The position numbers and the translations under genes are program-made. A DNA stretch of 64,000 bases from Pteria penguin (lineage: Eukaryota; Mollusca; Bivalvia; Pterioida; Pteriidae): contig CM068590.1 in assembly GCA_035048485.1 (NCBI GenBank), positions 16,711,798 to 16,775,797 of the forward strand, in the 5' to 3' direction. Under the pieces are notes generated by a model. It searched no databases. It had not been told where the DNA came from and saw only the letters and a program-made list of their open reading frames with translations. Shown here in pieces: positions 53,576 through 64,000 of this stretch; within the stretch, counting starts at the first letter, position 1; every line of letters starts with the position of its first letter.

Positions 53576-53779
53576 ATTAAAATAATTAATACAAAGTGTT
53601 ACTAATTTATAGTTTCCTTCAAGCTAGCTGAAGCAATGATGTATGATAAGGGTTTTAAATCGAGGGAAAAAGAATTAAAGAAAAGAATAAGATGTGCAAA
53701 GATGAGACTAGATTTTCCCCAGTATTATTTTACAAAAGACAAAGAGAACAACAATGTGTTAGTGATATATTTTGTTCCC

Positions 53780-53960
53780 AGGTGCAACAAAATTGAAATG
53801 TAAAGGTCTACAGGTCATAGTTTATGATGTAGAATTCTGTCTCGCCATAAGGAACACACATTTGAAATATCAACACCCTATCTCCAATGTTTGGAAGTGA
53901 AGATCAGGCTAAAATCTTTAATGAAGGTCAAATGTTACGGTCACAAAATGGTATCAGTGG
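53780..53960 (+). repeat. Dispersed repeat related to 23,480
   Basis: cgccataaggaacacacatt and the following blocks resemble aattaaggacacacatgcca at 23,590. It follows an open stretch at about 53,620-53,805 (REKELKKRIRCAKMRLDFPQ) that I cannot assign. Confidence 0.4.
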
Positions 53961-56045
53961 AGACTTCTCGCAAGAAAGAAGACGACAATTACGAAGGACT
54001 TAACTCTCAGGTTTGAAAAGTTAAGGTTTCATTTATTGTACTATTCAATTCGACAAATGACAATAAATAATATGTAGAACAACTTGAGATATGACATATG
54101 TACGATATTTACAATGACAGTATTACACAGAACGTACAATACTAATGAATGCAAATGAGTGCACTTACAAATGCATACATAAGATTTACCGTTACATGTA
54201 CATATATACACAGATATATTCATCCTTACATACTTGAACTCATATATGTACGTATATTCAATAATTGCATTCTTCTATCAAACAATTTGATGATAAATAT
54301 TGAACTGAATATACAGCATAAATTTACATCAATTATATTATTTCAATTTCCCCTACGAGAATAATAACTTAAAATAAATTTAATAAAAATAATAAAATCT
54401 GAAAAAAAAAAAAAATCGCTGGCCGAAAGGTACGGAAAAATTAAGTGTTTTATTGTAAATAAATGAATAAACAATAAATGAGCAATTAATAAATGAAAAG
54501 AAATAATTGTTTTTGTTATTTTTATTCAGTATGTATTTTTTATAACAAATATCGCCTGTCAATTATTATCAATAAAAGATTGATGTTTATTTTACACTTT
54601 TTGCAAGCTGTGTAGAGACTCCGCCCAAATATTTTCATATTAGGACTATAACGCTTATCCCTTCCTCCATTCAGATTTAAAGGATTCATGATTAATGTTA
54701 ATGAATTAATACTGCATTCTTTACAAATTAATGGCCATTCACCAGTGAAGCGCTCTGAAGCTACTTTAATTTAATTCCTTTGTTTCAAACAGTGCTCAAC
54801 AATCACAGAACATATACATGTACATCGGATTAAGGGAACGGACATGGTTTTTATATTAGTGCGCGTATTCCCCTCTCACTACAGGCTGTACAGCTACGTA
54901 CATGTACTTAATTTTCATGTAAATTAACGGAGTATAATGGTACGTTATCTAACAGTTTTAAGAATTCGCTTTTCGCATGTACATCAAAATATTGCTATCA
55001 TCAGTGAAATTGTGGTTTAAATAGAACTTAAATAATTGATGTAGTTTATAAATATGAAAATAAATAAATGATATGCGTATAACAAATTTGAAATTCAGAT
55101 TTTGCCCTAAACTACAAATTAAAATGATGCTTTAAATTTGCCAATAACACAAAATCAACTTTTAACTATATCAACTGGATGGATCAACCTGTTACTAAAT
55201 ATATTCTGTCCCCTCATACATACAAAGTTACTGTTAATTACGATTCCTAATTTATATCAAACAGGTGACAAATTATATGAAATTACGGGCGATATTGACC
55301 GGGTCAAACAACCGGATGTCTATGATCTATGAGAGCTGATCACACGTAAAAGAACAAATGTAAAAACAAAGATATGTCGCTGTAAAATAAAGCAATTTCA
55401 CATATTCCATGCGTGTGTAGCTACTTTCTGATGAGGGCACTCTAGTATGGGGTATAAGAAAGGGAACGAAAAAGGTTATATGGACTCTATTTAAATATAC
55501 CATGGTTTAAACATCCTACTTGACAATTAACGCTTTGGATTCGCTAGTAGACACAGACCCATGTGTATACTTTAAATTTGCAAGTCACTTTGAAAATAAA
55601 ATTCTCCGCTAGATTTGACAGGACAGGGGTTTTGAAATATAAGGTTTTATATGTCACAGTCCCCAGGGCCGGCGCCTCTGAATCCGACACTGCTACACAT
55701 GACCCTAACTGGATACGTTGTTACAATACGTAATAAGGAAGATAGATATATCATTAAAATTGAATTGATTTCTGTATTGAGAAAATATGGAGTGCAGATA
55801 TGTCACAATTGCCGGAATTACTATCCCCTGGAATGCGAAACCCCGTTCTATTTATGAACCAGTGATTCCTGCGTTGTTAATCGACGCGATTACATAACAT
55901 ATTTTTCTTATATACAACGAATTCAAATCACAAAAGAAATCGCACTTCACTTTAGAAACTATTAAATAATTTCCAACTATTATTCAATAAAAAGGTAAAA
56001 TATAACTAGACCTATCACCTAGTCTACAGTACAGTGCTGTTTAGA
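53961..56045. other. No gene recognised
   Basis: AT-rich sequence without recognisable exons, inverted repeats or element ends. Confidence 0.5.
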
Positions 56046-57399
56046 AATAGTCAAATACAATGGATATTGCGAAACAGTATATTCATAGATATTGCGAAAC
56101 AGTATATTCCAGAAGTGGAATTAATCAAATGTGGATCCTTAAAAATTCAAAAGGGTTGTTAGAACATCTAAAATCAAAAAGTTTTACTAAAATTCACTCC
56201 ATCAAGTCTTTTGACTTTTCGACTCTGTACACAACGATCCCTCATCAGAAATTAAAAGACAGATTAGCGGAAATTATTCAAAATGCATTTACTAGTAAAA
56301 ACGGAAGCCGCAAATTCAAATATATAGTAATAGGCCACGATAAAACTTACTTTGTTAGGGAAAATTCTGATTCCAAAAATAAATACACTGAAACAGCTGT
56401 CATTCAGATGTTGAACTTTCTTATCGATAACATTTTTGTGGTGTTTGGAGGTAAGGTTTTTCAACAAATTGTCGGCATTCCAATGGGCACTAACTGTGCT
56501 CCGCTTCTGGCTGACATATTCCTTTATTCATACGAAGCTGAGTTCATTCAGTCTTTGCTTTCGCAAGGAAAATAACAATTGGCTCTTGGCTTCAATTTTA
56601 CTTACAGATATATAGATGACTTGCTTTCAATTAATAATCCTTCATTCGCGGATTACCTTAGCATCATCTATCCAAGTGAACTGGAGGTCAAAGAAACCAC
56701 AGAAACTAGTAATTCTACTTCGTATTTAGATATTATGTTGTCTTTCGACATTAATGGTCAATTGAACACCTCACTCTATGACAAACGTGACGATTTCAAT
56801 TTCGCTATCACAAACTTTCCTTTCATAAGTAGCAACATTCCATCATCGCCCGCATACGGCGTATTCATATCTCAGTTAATACGTTATTCCAGAGCATGTT
56901 CAAATTACAATGACTTTGTTCTGAGGGCTAGGCGACTTTCAGTTAAGCTGCTCAACCAGGGTTATATATGTGCTAGACTAGCATCGTCACTGAGGAAGTT
57001 CTACGGTCGTTACGAGACTCTTATTACTCCATATGATATCTCGTTATCCAGACTTTTAAATGATATTCTGGACTGAGACCGATTCCGATCACTTTACACA
57101 GATTTGACACCTTCTATACTAGAAGGTTACTTACTTCGACTTCTCCATATATAGATACATATGGAATTCACACGATTTGACTCTTTCTACGGGGTATATG
57201 TGACGGGTGTTGCTAGCAAGCAGGAGATGCTCACTCTCCCCGGACACCTGATCTCACTCCATTACAGGGGTTCACATATGCTCTTCAAGTAGACATATTT
57301 TGTTATTTTCCATTTGTTTTTCATTTTCACTGATTTTGTATGTCGTCTGGTTTCATGATTTTTGGACTTGTGGTTTGGATTTATCCATCATCTTTACAA
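56046..57399 (+). mobile_element. Penelope-like element (type B), best-preserved copy
   Basis: One frame runs from 56,060 to 57,076 with a single TAA at 56,573-56,575. Motifs: SGINQMWILKNSKG, FDFSTLYTTIPHQKLKDRL (RT motif 3), VGIPMGTNCAPLLADIFLYS (motif 4), YRYIDDLLS (catalytic YIDD, motif 5), then NGQLNTSLYDKRDDFNFAI and RRLSVKLLNQGYICARLASS. The 3' tail runs to catcttta at 57,399. The N-terminal part is absent. A 22-base stretch gatattgcgaaacagtat.. is doubled at the 5' edge. No GIY-YIG nuclease is seen. Confidence 0.88.
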
Positions 57400-57739
57400 T
57401 ACAACATCCGTCTGCTACAAGCCGATAATTCGACAATGGACGCTGATAATTGTATTTTCTACGGTACCATGCACGACTAGGCAAATAGAACAAGAATTTC
57501 CAGAGCAGGTGATGTATGTTTCATGCATTTGTGTTTTAATAATTGCTTGTTGTAATTGACTTCTCATCCTTTCAACGAACACTAGGATATAAAGTTCCAA
57601 CTTCGTGTTAGCCGCCATTATTGACTTCGAAATGTTGTTTACCTTGTCATTGTATTACTACGCCATCCAGTCACGGGTACCAGGGGGTAAAATAGTAATG
57701 GAGTGCCATAAGAAAATGTATTCACTGGACGCTTTTTAA

Positions 57740-59250
57740 TTTTTTTGTTTCTATATACAAGTAAAATACGAAGAAGTACAGAAGGGTAAACTATATCTCA
57801 TAGTCCATGAAATAAAGGGGACAATATCGTGTTTAGTGTCGTATTCAGACAAATTCGAACCCCAATAAAATCGAGGTGAGAGCAGGTTCCCGGGAGGAGT
57901 AAGCGTCTCCTGGTTGCATGCAACACCCATCGCAAAAGTCCTGTAATAACCTTTCAAATCGAGGAGGTAAATACATAAATATACACGCATGAACATACGA
58001 AGGAGACAAGAAATTTCCCATTCAAGTCAAGAAATGCTGCCTGCCTGAAATTCCGGTGTCGGAAACGCAGGTGAACAAATATCTGTATATACATGTATAC
58101 ACGTATTATGTCGAATCTAGTATAGTCTAAAAGTGGTTATTTAGTATGGTCAGGTCCCAAAATATCGGTTAACATTCTTGAAAGAGGAATCTGAAATTGC
58201 AATAGATCCCTATAACGACCATAGAACTTCCTCAGTGACAATTTCAAACGTTTCTCAATATATCCTTGTGAGAGTAGTTTCGTGGCAAGAAACCTCGCTC
58301 TCAGGACGAAATTTTCGTATTTAGAGCATGCCCTGACATAGCGTATAAGTTGTGAAATGAAGACGCCATATGCGGGAGAGGAAGGTATGTTGCTACTCAG
58401 AAAAGAGAAGTTGGTAATAATGAAATTGAAATCGTCACGTTTGTCATAGAGAGAGGTTACAATGAACCATCGTCACTAAATGATAGCAGTATATCGAGGT
58501 ATGAAGCAGAAGATGCACTCACTGTAGTATATATTATCTCAAGTTCGTTTGGATAGATGATGTTGAGATGATCCTCAAATACAGGGTTGTTAATCGACAA
58601 AACATTATCGATGTAACTATGTAAATTTGAACCGAGATGCTAATTGTTTATTGCGTTTAGAGAGCAGAGACTGTATGAATTCTGCCTCGTAAAAGTACAA
58701 AAATATGTCGGCCAGAACAGGCGCGCAATTCGTACCCATAAAAAATGGCAACAATCTTTTAGAACACTTTCCCACCAAATATCACAAAAATATTGTCCAT
58801 AAGAAATTCTAACATTTGGATAATCTCTTTTTCTGTATACTTGCTGCTGGAATCAGACTGCTCCTTTACAAAATATGTGTCGTTGTGACCTAAAACGAGA
58901 TATTTATATCTGCGAATTCCTTTTTTGTTAAAGTGGGCGTTTTGAATAATTCATGTTAATTCTGTTCTTTAGTTTTTGATAAGGAATGGTTGTATAAAGA
59001 GTCGAAAAGTCAAAATATTTGATGCTAGTGACATTATTGAAAATAATGGATTTTAAGTGCTCTAGAAATTCCTTGGAATTTTTTAGGATCCACATCTGAT
59101 TGATTCCGCTTCTCGAGTATTGGTGAGTAAAATAGAAAGAGGCTTGGTGGAACACTTTGAGGATCCAGCTATAAATCGATGCATATATGGAGTTGTATGC
59201 ATCTTTGGAATCCAAAAAAGGTATGGTAGCTCGAGATCAGATTCATTTGT
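57740..59250 (-). mobile_element. Penelope-like element (type C), decayed
   Basis: Minus strand: a region reading SRSGINQMWILKNSKEFLEH and IKYFDFSTLYTTIPYQKLKN at 58,940-59,110, preceded by a WIPK-type block near 59,215, and followed by broken palm and C-terminal parts to about 58,150. Then comes the type C tail (RFYWGSNLSEYDTKHDIV region) to 57,740. Upstream sequence to about 59,700 may belong to it too. Confidence 0.8.
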
Positions 59251-59769
59251 ATTAATACCGAATGAACTGAGAACTAAATAAATCTAGAACAGTCCCAACA
59301 GGCATATACCTCCGCGGCAACAAAGTTGAATAACAATAACTTGAAAGGGCCATGACTGTGTAAGAATTTTAAGAATGGAATTGTCTGGTTGTTGTCATAA
59401 GCAGCTGCCATTTTATATTTTACGAAATCAATGAACCCAATTTAAAACTTTTTTTTCAGTGTAGACTTCAGAGTTTTATAGTGTTTATCGGGAAACATTT
59501 ACAAATGAAAGTTTTGAGTTGTCCTTCTTAATCTGTTTTAAAGGAAAAGTTGCATCAATATCCAGTGTGTGATCCAAATGAATACTATATACATTTAAGT
59601 AGGAGGGAAAATTCCGATTGCATGTACATAATCCAAACTTCACATTAGAGTTTATTCTAGAATTGATATAAATGTTTTCTTCATGCTATACTGCTTGTTT
59701 CAAGTATCGACAGTTTGATAATCAAACAATGAAATATACCTGAAGTAGAACAGTATATGAAAGAAATGC

Positions 59770-60225
59770 AACGAAACACAAACATTTGGCCACGAGCATC
59801 ACTGAAGAGACATAAGTTGTCGAAATGCGCATACGGTGCACTAAATTAAAAGGTATATATGTTCTATATTTATTATAACCACTAGGCCGGTGTCACTGCT
59901 GGTGGACTGATAGTTCCCGAAGGCATCATAAGTCTAGTTTTCAGTGCTTCTGTACTGACATGTAATATATACTTCAAATTTTCAGTCATCAAATTAAGTA
60001 AATCACTCTAAAACTAAGGAGTATCTCCCTCATGCATAGCTCTGTCCGTAGACAGATTCTTTTGTTCACTTTTCGGTCATTTTGGTTTCAGCACTGCTCT
60101 TCAAATATTTATATATTTTGAAAATTCCAATCACTTGGCCACGAGCATCACTGAAGAGACATAAGTTGTCGAAATGAGTATATGGTGCACTAAATTATAA
60201 GGTATATATGTTCTATGTTTATTTA
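59770..60225 (-). repeat. Repeat family D, partial plus full copy in tandem
   Basis: 59,770-59,872 holds the 5' part (tggccacgagcatcactgaa, cgaaatgcgcatacggtgca); 59,873-60,225 holds a full copy from ataaccactaggccggtgtc to tatgttctatgtttattt. Both are on the minus strand. Confidence 0.82.
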
Positions 60226-61400
60226 AAACAACAACTAATTGAGATATCTTTTACATGTATTAAGATAGTTAAAATACTAATGTAAAAGACAAAAAGGAAC
60301 AACTATTTTACAACACAAAATAGAAATATTTTCTATAATATGGATCCCTGAAAAAAACAAGAAGTAGGAACACGGGCTATGGAGTAGTAAATATGTCCTG
60401 CAAAATGTTAAGTAAAACATCAAGTATAGATATCAAATTCGGTGTTCAAAAATGAAGGGAATGAAAAATTCATAATCAAAAATACATATTGCTCGATAAG
60501 AGCTTGATATATATCAAAGAATTTCCTTGTTGATGTTGAACTACGACTTACATGTCCCTGGCTGTACAGTTTATCTGCAAGTCGCTTAGACTCGGATCAA
60601 AAATATCGTTACCTGAATCGTATTGGTGTCGTATACATTTTTCTATCTTTAATTCAAAATTCATATATTTGAAACTACAACTAAGAAAACTCGTCTTTAC
60701 AACATTTCTTCTGCCGTGCTTTCACTTACTTCTATCGTCAGATTTCAAATAGCACCTTGCAATATGAATAAACCGTATTTCATCCGATATTTATTCAAGA
60801 TATAAATGTCTCGATTTTGCACGCATCAGATAAATTAGCATCAAATATTTACAATGGTTTAAAGAAAACAAACATAAGAAGACGTTTTTACGAAATTGGA
60901 AAGCCCCAGAATTATACTACAAGTTTAATAAAAATATCACCTCTAATGGGGTTTTGGCTGGAGGGAAATCTCAATCCATTGTCGCCCCGTTGCTAATATT
61001 ATTGTTCAAAATCCTTTGAGCTGTAATGCTTGCTTTCACAAGTTTTCCAATATTATACAGTTTTCTTCTTACATGTTGTTAGAAGTACTAGTATTATTCA
61101 TTATTTCAAAACGAATCTTTCAGAAAAAGCAAATTACAGATATATGAATTTAAAGATACCTGATGCACGCAGAGATTGTATTATGATGTTTTATGTGGAG
61201 TCTGCATTTAATAGGTATTCATCACAGGCGAAGCTTATCAAACACGAGACACTATTCTTGATGAATGAGGCCAGTTCAACACGAGACACTATTGATGACG
61301 GGTCAGGCTAGCTCAACACCAGACACTTTATAATAAGTCTCATGGTTGATTCCAGGGGTTTATACAGCTCATTGTGTTTAAATGTGAGTACACGACATCC
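60226..61400. other. No gene recognised
   Basis: AT-rich. The open frames at 60,552-60,752 and 61,030-61,311 have no family resemblance. A short duplicated phrase, acacgagacact, occurs near 61,244 and 61,280. Confidence 0.5.
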
Positions 61401-61401
61401 C

Positions 61402-63130
<1,729 letters not shown>

Positions 63131-63135
63131 CTAGA

Positions 63136-64000
63136 TGTAAAGATGATGAATATATCCAAACCATAAGTCTAAAAATCATAAAACCAGAGGACATACAAAA
63201 TCAGTGAAAATGAAAAACAAGTGGAAAATAACAAAATATGTCTACTTGAAGAGCATATGTGAACCCCTGTGATGGAGTGAGATCAGGTGCCCGGGAGAGT
63301 GAGCATTTCCTGCTTGCTAGCAACACCCGTCGCATTTACCCAGTAGAAAGAGTCAAATTGTGTAAATTCCATATATATTTATATATGGAGAAGTCAAAGT
63401 AGGTAACCTTCCAGTATAGAAGGTGTCAAATCTGTGTAAAATGATCGGAATCGGTCTCAGTCCAGAATATCATTTAAAAGTCTGGATAACGAGATATGAT
63501 AAGGAGTAATAAGAGTCTCGTAACGACCGCAGCACTTCCTCAGTGACGTTGCTAGTCTAGCACACACATAACCCTGGTTGAGCAGCTTAACTGAAAGTCG
63601 CCTAGCCCTCATAACAAAGTCATTGTAATTTGAACATGCTCTGGAATAACGTATTAACTGAGATATGAATACGCCGTATGCGGGCGATGATGGAATATTG
63701 CTACTTATGAAAGGAAAGTTTGTGTTAGCGAAATTGAAATCGTCACGTTTGTCATAGAGTGAATTGTTCAATTGACCATTAATATCTAAATACGAAGTAG
63801 AATTACTACGTTCTGTGGTTTCTTTGACCTCCAGTTCACTTGGATAGATGATGCTAAGGTAATCCGCGAATGAAGGATTATTAATTGAAAGCAAGTCTAC
63901 TATATATCTGTAAGTAAAATTGAAGCCAAGAGCCAATTTTTTTTCCTTGCGAAAGCAAAGACTGAATGAATTCAGCTTCGTGTGAATAAAGGAATATATC
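63136..64000 (-). mobile_element. Penelope-like element (type B), cut by window edge
   Basis: The minus-strand frame 63,936-63,457 matches the 56 kb copy from ALGFNFTYRYI onward, but YIDD is YIVD (63,899-63,910), which removes a catalytic aspartate. About 20 bases before ALGF a run of eight A replaces AAAATAACAA, a two-base change that shifts the frame. An internal deletion follows SYLDI. The tail runs to 63,136. Confidence 0.85.

Overview
This is an AT-rich animal genomic window with spliced, phase-consistent exons, long introns and dense transposon debris. The combination of Penelope-like elements, a DIRS-type retroelement, tRNA-derived SINEs and many fold-back elements points to a lophotrochozoan, most likely a bivalve mollusc. 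That species call is inference; no marker gene settles it.

One host gene dominates. It lies on the + strand from about 11.4 kb (perhaps 10.0 kb) to 52,387. I can follow 15 intact ankyrin-repeat exons, almost all 99 bases and all phase 0, each encoding exactly one repeat. Three small linker exons follow, then three exons of a Roc GTPase domain (P-loop at 39,720, DFAGQ switch at 47,675, THCD at 48,119), a 1,110-base COR exon, and two death domains on separate exons, ending at a stop at 52,385-52,387. The visible exons give about 1,308 residues. The architecture is ANK(15)-Roc-COR-Death-Death: a ROCO protein that looks like a scaffold or switch in stress, death or immune signalling. It has no visible kinase or LRR part.

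The repeat array grew by tandem duplication of whole exon-plus-intron units (about 10.7-22.1 kb) and by a later duplication of one exon with its introns (33.0 and 34.9 kb). Because the introns are paralogous, insertions can be dated against sister introns: a SINE with a 13-base target-site duplication at 18.68 kb and an unclassified element at 13.29 kb are each present in one unit and absent from its sisters. Decayed ankyrin exons remain at 10.67 and 23.83 kb.

Regions. 1-10 kb: no gene seen; fold-back MITE, dispersed repeats, Penelope-like remnant, mariner fossil with a 57-base tandem array. 10-22 kb: tandem ankyrin units. 22-36.3 kb: diverged ankyrin exons among Penelope-like tails, SINE fossils and MITEs. 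36.4-39.9 kb: linker exons and first Roc exon. 39.9-47.6 kb: one Roc intron holding a GTTAAC-rich inverted-repeat element and a broken DIRS element that carries a nested insertion. 47.6-52.4 kb: Roc, COR and death exons. 52.4-64 kb: no further gene recognised; three Penelope-like copies, SINE remnant, dispersed repeats and a long (AC)n(AT)n tract.

All exon joins rest on splice consensus, reading phase and family resemblance read by eye; no transcript evidence was available.
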